Of a stretch of 13,078 nt of DNA, positions 1 through 8,171 are shown piece by piece. The position numbers were made by a program, and so were the translations under genes. The DNA is taken from the NCBI GenBank assembly GCA_943704525.1, contig CALSCQ010001723.1, forward strand, positions 1-13,078, given 5' to 3'. Below the pieces are notes generated by a model. That model saw only the letters and a program-made list of their open reading frames with translations. It did not search any database and was not told the origin of the DNA. This DNA comes from Pigoraptor vietnamica (Eukaryota > Opisthokonta > Filasterea). The stretch's first letter is position 1. The number at the start of each line of letters is the position of its first letter.

Positions 1-1
1 C

Positions 2-868
2 CCCCCACCACCACTCCCTCAATCGCATGCCACGCAGAGGCGGAATGCGGCGGCTTCGCAGTCCCAATCGCTCGGATCTCCGCCACCACGGCCGCAGTCG
101 CAGCGCGCGGCGTCTCAGGACGCGGATGGTGCATCACCTCCCGCTGACAACGGTGACGGTGATGACGACGGTCCCGCACAGCAAGCAGCCGCACCCGCCG
201 CCCCGGCGCTGCTACCCGGACAGAAGCCGCCGTGTCCGTACGGGCTTAATTGCTACCGACAGAACGAACAGCACCATCGGGTGGGCGTCGCGCACGGCCA
301 ATTCTGTTAGTGCGCAGATGCACACTTTCGCTATCAACACGCTCACAGCGCACACACACAGCGCGCGATCTCACCTTGTACCGCGCGCTCACTCGCTATC
401 TAACTTGCGTCGCAGGACATGTCGCATCCTCCCGGCTACAAGCCCTTCTGCCAGTACGGCGCCAACTGTTATCGCCGCAACGCGCAGCACATCGCCGACT
501 ACCGACACGACATGCCACCTCCGGCGGGCGCCGCGGCCGGTGCAGGTATGTCATGGGACGCCCCGACATGCATTGTTCTCTGTTCTGGCCTTCTCATCTT
601 CGTGTGTGTGCGGGTCGGAGTGCATGACAATCCCGCTCTTCTCGGCTTGCGTGGCTGCGTATGCACGCATCTCACGTGACCAATGCCCACAGCCGCCCGG
701 GCAGGGCGTCGCAATGTCCCCCGCGCAAACTACGCTGCCTATTTTGACGACGGCGATGATGACGACGGGCCCAGCGACGTGTACTCCGACAGCGATGAAG
801 GGGACGACGAGGACGCATACGACCCGAACGACGACGGCGACGACGACGCCCTGCCCATCAAGGACTGA
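2..868 (+). CDS. APLF: APLF-like tandem PBZ zinc-finger protein with acidic C-terminus (5' partial)
   Basis: Exons <2-280, 416-545 and 693-868 join in frame to 194 visible residues ending at TGA 866-868; the start lies upstream of the window. Residues 1-75 are a Pro/Gln/Ala/Ser-rich linker. Two poly(ADP-ribose)-binding PBZ fingers follow, each C-x5-C-x6-H-x5-H: Cys78, Cys84, His91, His97 and Cys105, Cys111, His118, His124. Both keep the family signature YGxNCYRxN. Intron 1 (281-415) splits finger 1 between its two histidines, and the fit is exact only after splicing. The last 45 residues are almost all Asp/Glu with a few Tyr/Phe, like the histone-binding acidic tail of APLF. By family knowledge the protein would be nuclear, reading PAR at DNA breaks and acting as a histone chaperone in end joining. 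An N-terminal FHA domain would confirm APLF but is outside the window; another PBZ protein is possible. Donors are GTGGGC and GTATGT. Confidence 0.82.
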
Positions 869-1110
869 AAGTGGATCGTGTGGCGCAGTGTTGCGTGTGT
901 CGCTCTGTTGCGTTGTGTGCGTTTTCCCTTTCCAAACAATTACACTGTCGTGCGGCTACTTTAAGATAGACCAGCACTTGTAGAGTCCGTGTCGTTAGAA
1001 CTCGTTTTCGGCAAATGCGGACATGGCGGACAAACAAAAGAAGACGTATAAGAAAGTGACAGTTGGGAGTGTTATTGTCTCCTTCATCCACGCTCAAAAC
1101 GCGCACGCAG
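869..1110. other. Convergent 3' intergenic region
   Basis: This 242-nt gap separates the stop of the PBZ gene from the stop of the convergent aquaporin gene. It must hold both 3' UTRs. I see no AATAAA on either strand and no convincing gene. The short reading frames here have no recognisable domain. Confidence 0.6.
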
Positions 1111-2277
1111 CTAGCGCCAGCAGCTCTGCCGCCGCGAGAGGTGGTACAGCGCCGTCGCGACAACGCTGCCGAATAGGGGACCAACCCAGTACACGTAGTA
1201 GTCGTCCCAGTTGCCCGAGACAAGCGCAGGGCCGAAGCTGTGGTAGGGATGCGACAAATATGGTGAGGACGGCGAGGGATGCGATAAATATGGTGTGTAC
1301 GGGGACGAATGCGACAACTATACGCGCACACATCCAGATGAATGCGATAAGTAGGGTGTGGGAGGACAAACCGTTAGCCAAATTGTGTAACACACGACAC
1401 AATAAATAGCACACCTCCGGGCGGGATTGAGGCTCGCCCCCGTGATTGTGCCACTGCGAACAGGGAGGGATGCGCGTGACGAGTGAGGACAGCGCGCAGA
1501 CATCACTCCTATGCACGCTCACACACGCGCACACAAGTGAGTCGATGTTTTCTCACGAAGTGGCACGCACCCAATGACGGTCTGTGTCCAGACAATCGCG
1601 GCGATGGGAAGCGGCGCAAAGGCCGTCTTCGCATCCGCGCGCACCGAAGAGAAGAAGATCGTCATGATGAGATTGAACGTCATGAACGCCTGCGCACGTG
1701 ACCGCAGGGGTCGGAGAGAAGCGCGACGGATGAGTGAAAGGCGAATGATTACGCGCTTTGCACACCATGGCGCACATACGCACACACACACGCACACACA
1801 CCGCGGCACCACTTTTGCATGTATTAGCACTCAATGGAAAGCGCATATAAACAAACTTCACGTCATGCACACACCTCCATGAGAATGCCCGTCTTGACGG
1901 AGACACCGGGGCCAAGGTGAGTGGCGCCTGCACACGCACGCGCCGGGTGAGCCGGCACCGTCGTACAGAGAAATGCCCACATAACCCTCTCTATCTACTC
2001 GGCGCGAGTGCGCTTGTGACGCACCGTAGTCATACGAGGAGCTCCCCTCGATAAACGCCTTCACGAGGCCGGCACCCGCAGCCGCGCCGAGGCACTGCGC
2101 ATGGAGCACGCGCGCAGAGTGAGTAAACTCATGTCGTGCGTCTGTGTAACGAGCAACGCACGATTGTGTGCAAAACAATGAGCGAAGGTGGGTGAGAGTG
2201 TGCGTTGCGTGCGGGTTCCAAATTCCATCGCGCACTGGCCAGCACCGCGCACCTGGACGGAGATGAAGGTGTGTGTG

Positions 2278-2320
<43 letters not shown>

Positions 2321-3254
2321 ATACGTCGAGGTTTTCGAAAGTGATTGCACACGGCGTGCGAGCACCGCGCACCTGGGTGGGGATGAAGAGAATGCCGCTG
2401 CGCTTCGGAAGGCGCTTGCTGAGAACCATCGCAATGGTCACGACGGGGTTGAAGTGCGACGAAATGTGGTTCAGCGTGTAGCTGCGCGTGAAGAGCGTCA
2501 GTTCTCGAGTGAGTACAATCAGAGTGTAGCTTGAGCTTGCGAGTGAGTACGACATGCAGTAAATCAGCGTGTAGCTGCGCGTGAAGAGCGTGAGTTTGCG
2601 AGTGAGCACAACATGGAGTAAAGCAACAACAGCTCACATGGGGTGCAAGCGAGGCGAGTATACGTGTGCGTGTGAGTTCAGAACGTGAAAATATAATCAA
2701 GCACAAGCGCAATATCCGTCCCACAGCGAGTCGTGCGCACAGCACAGCCACCCACATGAGCGCCATCACGATGAGGGCGTACGCAGTGGCGTCCACCACG
2801 ACCGAATCGCGGTTGACAACTGCGCGCACTTTACAGTGTCAGCAACAGGCCACACGGTCCCCACTGCCTCACGCGCACATTCCCACCCACCGCCCTGGTG
2901 AGCGCTCGAGCCCACGCCGACGAGTATCATAGTCCCAAGAAACTCGGAGAGAAGCGCAAGGCCGAGGCGCGGAATAAGCACCGCCTGGTGGCCGTCCGTG
3001 TGCACGATGGGCGTGAGGACGAGCGGCTGCTTCGCCATGAGCGCATCGAACCCGTCGATCGCCACGTGGACGACGCCCGCACACGCGCGATCCTTCTTTC
3101 GCGCCTGGCGGCACTCCTGCGCGCACTGCTGCGTCTCGCCGCGGCGGGGTCCCAGCAGGCGCGAGGTCTCGTCGTCCATTTTGTTCTCGCCCACGGCGAC
3201 GTGCGGGTCAAAGTTCGATGGGACGAGCGAAATGGGGTCCTTTCCCGTCGACAT
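1111..3254 (-). CDS. Aquaporin / major intrinsic protein, 8 exons
   Basis: Exons 2873-3254, 2756-2819, 2373-2481, 2025-2094, 1875-1927, 1571-1689, 1415-1453 and 1111-1237 (transcribed leftward) join without gaps to 963 nt, 320 residues. A long cytosolic N-terminus (about 1-92) carries an acidic dileucine motif ETSRLL at 29-34. TM1 has the family motif SEFLGT (103-108). The first pore motif is HFNPVVT, so NPV at 160-162. TM3 is followed by QCLGAAAGAG; then GPGVSVKTG (214-222) and TM5. The second pore motif is TGASLNPARSFGPAL, with NPA at 275-277 and the filter Arg at 278. The C-terminus contains NW..YYVYWVGP and a tail of about ten residues. The family conducts water or small neutral solutes across membranes. 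Introns run from 53 nt (2820-2872, with a CTGAC branch site) to about 280 nt. The first motif, NPV instead of NPA, is unusual. The divergent neighbour is the C2-TIG-FIP gene. Confidence 0.94.
1246..1368. repeat. Degenerate ~33-nt tandem repeat in last aquaporin intron
   Basis: About four diverged units containing GATGCGA(C/T)AAATATGG or a variant lie in the intron between aquaporin exons 7 and 8. On the coding strand each unit reads CATATTTGTCGCATCCCT or similar. The last unit runs directly into the exon 8 acceptor CTACCACAG at 1238-1246, so the repeat forms the 3' end of the intron. Confidence 0.7.
2241..2388. repeat. Duplicated exon-3 end plus splice donor, 120 nt apart (aquaporin)
   Basis: Positions 2361-2388 (end of exon 3 and its donor on the minus strand) and 2241-2268 match at 25 of 28 bases, including 15 identical bases covering CAG|GTGCGCGGTGCT. 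The second copy lies inside the intron, 120 nt downstream on the coding strand. The sequence between the two donors is open in the exon frame, so use of the distal donor would add 40 residues. Confidence 0.85.
2271..2320. repeat. (GTGC)n microsatellite
   Basis: A few GT units are followed by about ten perfect GTGC units. The tract is in the aquaporin intron between exons 3 and 4, between the two duplicated splice donors. On the coding strand it reads CGCA/GCAC and in the exon frame would encode Ala-Arg-Thr-His repeats. Confidence 0.95.
2471..2612. repeat. Duplicated acceptor region upstream of aquaporin exon 3
   Basis: The segment covering the intron 2 acceptor and first bases of exon 3 (2471-2518) recurs at 2564-2612, with a shorter diverged copy at 2519-2562. 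The outer copies share TCAGCGTGTAGCTGCGCGTG exactly and sit 93 nt apart. Each outer copy contains the coding-strand acceptor CACGCGCAG|CTACACGCTGA. The 93 nt between the two acceptors has no stop in the exon 3 frame. Confidence 0.85.
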
Positions 3255-3829
3255 TCTCGCTCACTGCCTGGCGCAACACGGGTGGGGGGGTGAGTGCGCA
3301 CTCGCAAAGTGCAGGAGAGAGGCGCTTGTCGCGATTTTTAAACTGCGTTTTTCCCAACGAAAAAAAGAGCGGCATTTTTGTGTGGCTGTCGAGAGACGGG
3401 GTCACATGTCGGACAATTTTGTGCCGCAAAAGGAAATTCTCCCTGTCCTGGTAGATCACGTGATTAAACGAAGGTTGATCACGTGCAGATGCAATGATGC
3501 ATGAAACAAATGCATTCAAACACTATTATTCACTTCTTCCATCATTGATATTTGTATCCGGGGTGGGCGATCACCGTCCACCCAAACACAAACACGGCTG
3601 CACTTCCCAACGGAACCCGGAAGCACATCCAAAAAGTGCAATCGCCCCAGCACTTTAAGGCGCTCTGCAGCGTGCATACAAAGTAGCCGTGCGTTTGTGC
3701 ACTGCTTCTTCTTGTGTTTGCGCGCTTCGAGAGCTCCCCTGCACTGTTTGCGAGAGTGTGATGGGGCAGTCGCGGTTTCGAGCCTAAGCGTCGACAGCTG
3801 ACAAAGAGGGGTAGCGTCCCCCGCCGAGA
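3255..3829. promoter_or_regulatory. Divergent promoter region, aquaporin / C2-TIG-FIP genes
   Basis: This 575-nt gap lies between the start codons of two divergently transcribed genes and must hold both promoters. Two copies of GATCACGTG (3454-3462 and 3477-3485) sit 23 bp apart, followed by paired ATGCAT-like motifs to about 3514. The two genes share the start context CGAGAATGTCG. I see no clear TATA box. CACGTG occurs often in this window, so only the paired, extended form is notable. Confidence 0.5.
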
Positions 3830-5751
3830 ATGTCGTCGGCTAATCTCAAAGTGCCGGAGGGTGGGGCGGCAAAGGTGCCCGCGGAGGTCACTGTGCGAGG
3901 TGAGTATGGGTTTATTTTTTGTCTATAGTGTGCGTGTGCGTGTGTGCTGGATGCGTTTGCAGTTTGTGCAAACGTGATGCACTGCCAGGCATGCAGGTGG
4001 TTGCATCGAGGGGCTTGTGTGTATTTCGGCTGTTTGCGCTTCTCTCAATTTCGATCACATTGTATTGCAGTGTATACGGGTCGAAATATTCCCGTGAAAG
4101 GAGGTTGGTTTGTACCGCGCTTATGTGTGATGATGTGGTGCGTGGGTGTGTGCGCGCGTGTGCATATGGGCATCGTCTGTACTGCGTGCGCGCTTGGTTT
4201 GCACCGCGCTTATGTGTGATGTGGTGCGTGTGGGGTGTGTGCGTGCGTGCGCATGTGTGTGTGTGGGCATCGTCTGTACGTCTGTGTCGGCGTGCGCGCT
4301 TGGTTTGCACCGCGCTTATGTGTGATGTGGTGCGTGTGGGGTGTGTGCGTGCGTGCGCATGTGTGTGTGGGCATCGTCTGTGCGTCTGTGTCTGCGTGCG
4401 CGCTTGGTTTGCACCGCGCTTATGTGTGATGTGGTGCGTGTGGGGTGTGTGCGTGCGTGCGATGTGTGTGTGCGTCCTCTGTATGTCTGTGTCTGCGTGC
4501 GCGCTCAATGTTAAAGTGTTATATAACGTGCCGGGGCTTTGAGTGGCAATCAGCTGTTTACTGACGTTCCCTTGCGCTGCGCAGACAAAGGCCCCTTTGT
4601 CAAGATTCAAATCGGCAAGGTGAAGTTCAAGACGGGCACGTCCGCGCCGGGGAAGGCGACCGCAGAATGGAACGAGGAGTGCAAGCTGTGGGTGTTCTCT
4701 GCGCCTCACGCCCTCATCGCTTTCGATTCCTTGTTTGCAGCCCTACATGCACACACGCCTACTGCACTTGTGTATGCTATTCTTCAGTGATATCCGTCTG
4801 TTGTCGTTGAGCCCCATCGTCGAGCAGAGAACAGCGCCTGTTGTATGCGTCTGAGGGGTCGTGCTTAAGCTGATCTTTACGTGCTCGCGCGTACAGCACT
4901 GCGAAAGAGAAGGACACGGAGCTGGAGCTCACCGTGCGAGTGGGCAAGGACGACGACCTGGGCTTTGTCATATTTCCACTCGCCGAGCTGCCAACATATT
5001 CGCGCGGAAAGCGGTGGCATCCGCTGCTGCGCAAGAAGGGGACGCCGCAGGGAGAGATCTGCGTCGACTGCTGGGCGTCTAAGATGCAGGATGCAAAGGG
5101 TGGGCACGCGATGTCACGCACGTTATGCACACAGTCGCACACATGGGGTGGACCCTGATGCATTCGCACTCCTTCGGTGACACACGCGTGCGTGCACAAT
5201 CGCGCCCATGAGATGGGCTCTGATGCGTTCGCGCTCCCTCCCCTTTTGCTGTGCTCCCACTTTGTCGTTCTCATCTCTCTCCATTGTTCCTGTCACGTGA
5301 GCGTGGAGAATCTCATCGTACGCCATTCCCCGCAGCCACGCCCGATAAGAAGAGCAAGAAGTCGCTCGGCATGCCCAAGGACTCGCCACTCACTCAGTCC
5401 ACCGCGTCGCTTCAGTCGATGCAGGCGCAGCCCATTGTGGAGAAGGCGGCGCCGTCCCCCGTCGCACCGCCAAAGCCAAAGGTGGGGCTGCATCCTCGTG
5501 TGCCTGTTCTGTCACTCGCGTGCCTGCTTTGCGTCTACAGACTTTCTCTGCACGTGTGTGTTGGTGAGCATGAGTGCTAGTGGGTGTGTGCTGATTGTTT
5601 ACTTTATTGTTTTTCAGGAGTCCAAGGCAGAGGCTGTTCCGAAGCCGCCTGAAGTGACGAGCATCAACCCAAAGAAGGGGCCGGAGGAAGGAGGCACGAC
5701 CATCACGATCAAGGGATCAAACCTCGGCAACGGTGTGTGTGCATGCGTGTG

Positions 5752-5802
<51 letters not shown>

Positions 5803-7770
5803 ATGTGTTTGTGCATGTGTGTGCATGTGTGCTTTCGTCAGTACGCGCATGTGAGTCTCTGACCTCACATCGCATTCTCTCCTCCGTGCAGACCTTGCGG
5901 ACATTGTCGGGCTTACAGTGTGCGGAGTCGATGCCCTCTCGTCGGTCGAGTACGTTTCCCCGAACAAAATCACGTGCGTGACGCCACCCGCCAAGGTCCT
6001 CGGCAAGGGGACTGTCATTGTCACAACGGCGTCCGGAGGGACGGGCACGTGCTCGGCGACGTTCAAGTTCAAGGCAAAGGAAGAGAAGAAGGAGAAGGAG
6101 AAGGAGCGAGATGACGTCTCTGTGACGGCAGACGGCGACCATCGTGGGGACGGCGACACGGAGAGCATCACGAGCTCAAAGCACCGCTCGGCGTCGAAGA
6201 ATTCGGTCGACGCGCTCTCGCACTCGACGGCCTCCGAGTCACGTGTGCGCGCTCCCGAAATTAGTGGCGTGTCGCCCAACAACGGGCCGGCCGCGGGTTC
6301 GACTGCCGTCTCCATCCGCGGGGACCACCTCGGCGAGAGCGCGGACGACGTTGTCAGCCTGACGATCTGCGGCGTGGACGTGCTTTCGACGATGCAGTAC
6401 GTGAGTCCCAACTTGCTCAAGTGCACAACGAAGCCCGGCAGTGGGACGGGCCCAGTGGTGGTCGTCACGCGGTCGGGCGGGCGCGGCGTGTCGTCGCTCA
6501 ACTTCACGTACAATGCGCCACTGAAAATGCGCGATGCCTCGGTTGCGGACGGTGGGTCACGTGCTGCTGCTGTGCGCCGCATAAGGCAGGGGAGGACTGC
6601 TGTGACTACATGTTGTGGTGTTCTTGCGTCATAGTAATTGTATGAGACCTTGTGTGTTGAGTTTCCTTGTTACCACTGGCATCAACGTTGGTAGGGCGAG
6701 GATGTTATCGTTTGCAAATCTTCGCTCAGTGTTGTATTGGTTTCTGCGTACTGTGTTTTTCGGTGTGTATATCGTTGGTAGGGAGAGGGAGTCAATATTT
6801 TCGTTTTGCAAATCTTTTTTCAGTGTTGTATTGGTTTCTACGTGTTAAATTTTCCAGTGTGCAGTGTTGGTAGAGGGAGGGAGTCTCGTTTTCCGTTCGC
6901 AAATCTTTTTTTACAGTGCTGTATTGGTTTCTGCGTGTCAAATTTTTCAGTGTGTATTGTTGGTAGAGGGAGAGTCTCTTCTTATAGGTTCGCAAATTTT
7001 TCTTGCGGTGCTGTATTGGTTTCTGCGTATTGAATTTCTTAGTGTGTCTCGTTTTCCGTTCGCAATTCTTCTTTCAGTGCTGTATTGGTTTCTGCGTGTT
7101 AGATTTTTCAGTGTGCAGTGTTGGTAGAGGGAGGGAGTCTCTTTTTGTTTATGGGTTCTTTAAATAAATGTGTGCAAGGGAAGCGGTCGATTTTGACGGC
7201 GTCCCTCTGTCGTGATTTGCGATAGAAGCGCCATCGTTCTCTTTGTGCGTCTTGTGTGACTGTACGCTAATTGTTAACGTCGTCCCTCTGTCGTCACTCG
7301 CAGTGGAAGCGCACAAGGACAAGCACCAGCACCAGGACTCGTCGGATAATCCGGAGCAGTGGTCGCGGACGAAATTGTTGGCCGAGGTCAAGGTCCTCAA
7401 CAAGCGCATCCAAGGTCCGTGTCTTGCCCCTTGTTTGCTTGTTCTGTAAGCGTGTGTATGGGTGTGTGCGCGTGTGTGTGCATTACACTGGTCCTCATCA
7501 AGCGCATCCAAAACCGTGTTTTTTCCTTTGTCTGCTTGTTTCTCTGAGAGCGTGTGCATGGGTGTGTGCGTGTGTGCGGATTACACTGAGTCGGTGTGTC
7601 TGCACTTGTATTAGCTGGGTTGTGTGCGAGTCTGTGAGACGACGGCTCGTCTGCTTATACATGTGAAATACGCAGAGTTGGAGGACGAAAACAAGGCGCT
7701 TCTCAACTATGTCGACCGCCTCGTCGTTCGCATTATCGAAATTGACCCAGAGGCACTCATGCGCGAATGA
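3830..7770 (+). CDS. C2 / IPT-TIG x2 / Rab11-FIP C-terminal domain protein, 8 exons
   Basis: Exons 3830-3899, 4585-4687, 4897-5099, 5336-5481, 5618-5732, 5892-6551, 7304-7414 and 7676-7770 join to 1503 nt, 500 residues. A C2 domain spans about 19-118 (VKIQIGKVKFKT, EWNEECKL, DDLGFVIFPLAEL, RWHPLL, GEICVD). A Ser/Lys/Pro-rich linker follows. IPT/TIG 1 spans 185-272 and IPT/TIG 2 spans 334-420; they share CGVD.LS...YVSPN, so one arose by duplication. A charged linker (273-333) separates them. Residues 450-500 form a coiled coil ending in YVDRLVVRIIEIDPEAL, which fits the FIP Rab11/25-binding domain. Class I FIPs also have an N-terminal C2 and a C-terminal RBD, so the role inferred is recycling-endosome traffic as a Rab11 effector. 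The TIG domains are unexpected. The first C2 loop looks short by 8-12 residues; a candidate microexon at 3997-4020 would fill it. Every intron is closed by CAG; the longest are introns 1 and 6. Confidence 0.91.
3997..4020 (+). other. Candidate 24-nt microexon of the C2 domain
   Basis: These 24 bases are preceded by GCATGCAG and followed by GTATTT. Inserted between exons 1 and 2 they keep the frame and add GCIEGLV with changed junction codons, giving VTVR-GGCIEGLVY-KGPFVKI. That restores the usual length between the first C2 strand and the DKGPFVKI strand. The inference rests on length and frame only. Confidence 0.3.
4102..4496. repeat. ~104-nt minisatellite in FIP-gene intron 1
   Basis: About 3.8 units fill most of the 685-nt intron 3900-4584: 4102-4185 (short, most diverged), 4186-4291, 4292-4395 and 4396-4496. 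Each begins near GTGCGCGCTTGGTTTGCACC and ends in TGTGTCTGC. Units 2 to 4 are nearly identical, so the array is recent. Long open frames on both strands here are a by-product of the repeat. Confidence 0.92.
5755..5800. repeat. (TG)n microsatellite
   Basis: About 23 perfect TG units lie in intron 5 of the C2-TIG-FIP gene (5733-5891), just after a donor that itself reads GTGTGTGT. Confidence 0.97.
6688..7147. repeat. ~90-nt tandem repeat in FIP-gene intron 6
   Basis: Just over five units fill the centre of intron 6 (6552-7303), starting at TTGGTAG: 6688, 6775, 6867, 6960, a unit lacking that start near 7046, and a partial one at 7121. Each contains GTATTGGTTTCTGCGT and most contain two T-rich CAG motifs that look like 3' splice sites. 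The array is clearly more A/T-rich than the rest of the window. Confidence 0.92.
7392..7588. repeat. 98-nt tandem duplication across the exon 7 / intron 7 border
   Basis: Positions 7392-7489 (last 23 bases of exon 7, the donor and the start of intron 7) recur in diverged form at 7490-7588. The copy keeps GTCCTCA.CAAGCGCATCCAA and the trailing TTACACTG. Its donor is lost: AAGGTCCGTG in copy 1 is AAAACCGTG in copy 2. Confidence 0.88.
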
Positions 7771-8171
7771 ACGCGCGCTTCGCATTAGGGCTCGCGTTGC
7801 GTTCCGTTGCGCGCCGCCTGAATTATATGCCTAATTCTGTTTCATTGGGTGAGTCTACCTCTAGTAAGCCTACGCTCCGAGTCGATTAAGCTCTTGGCCG
7901 GATGGGTTACATTGAGTGGGCACGCGCACCCCGGATGCATCTCTCCTCCTTTCCTTCGCTCCTTTTTTTTAACAAAACATGCACTTTATGCGCTCCTTTT
8001 GCAAACGAGACTTCCACTTTGCGCACTCCTTTTCCTTCGCAATCGAGATCCTCCACTTAATGCTGCAGCACTCCTCCCGTGCGTCGCCTTCCTCGTTTGT
8101 TATCCATTGCTCCGATCCTTTTCCTTTTGAGATCCACTTTGACCTCGAACGCGTCCGTTGCGCGTGCGACG
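7771..8171. repeat. Intergenic region with pyrimidine-rich degenerate repeat
   Basis: No gene is supported between the FIP stop codon and the F-box start. From about 7983 to 8147 three imperfect units of 33-39 nt repeat a pattern like ACTTTGCGCACTCCTTTTCC followed by CGAGATCCTCC (units near 7983, 8016 and 8109). The strand is strongly pyrimidine-rich, as in the promoter region of the next gene. It probably includes the former F-box promoter. Confidence 0.55.

Noticed and set aside
27-983. 318-residue plus-strand open frame over the PBZ gene
   Set aside because: Arg/Ser/Thr-rich out-of-frame reading. The PBZ fingers lie in a different frame and need splicing.
3912-4709. Long Thr-His or Cys-Val rich open frames on both strands
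   Set aside because: They are translations of the 104-nt minisatellite in intron 1; composition is repeat-driven and there is no start context or domain.
5614-6582. 322-residue open frame on the minus strand
   Set aside because: Antisense shadow of the TIG exons plus translation of the TG microsatellite as Thr-His repeats.
4102-7147. CRISPR-like array
   Set aside because: The repeats are adjacent units without unique spacers, inside introns of a eukaryotic gene.
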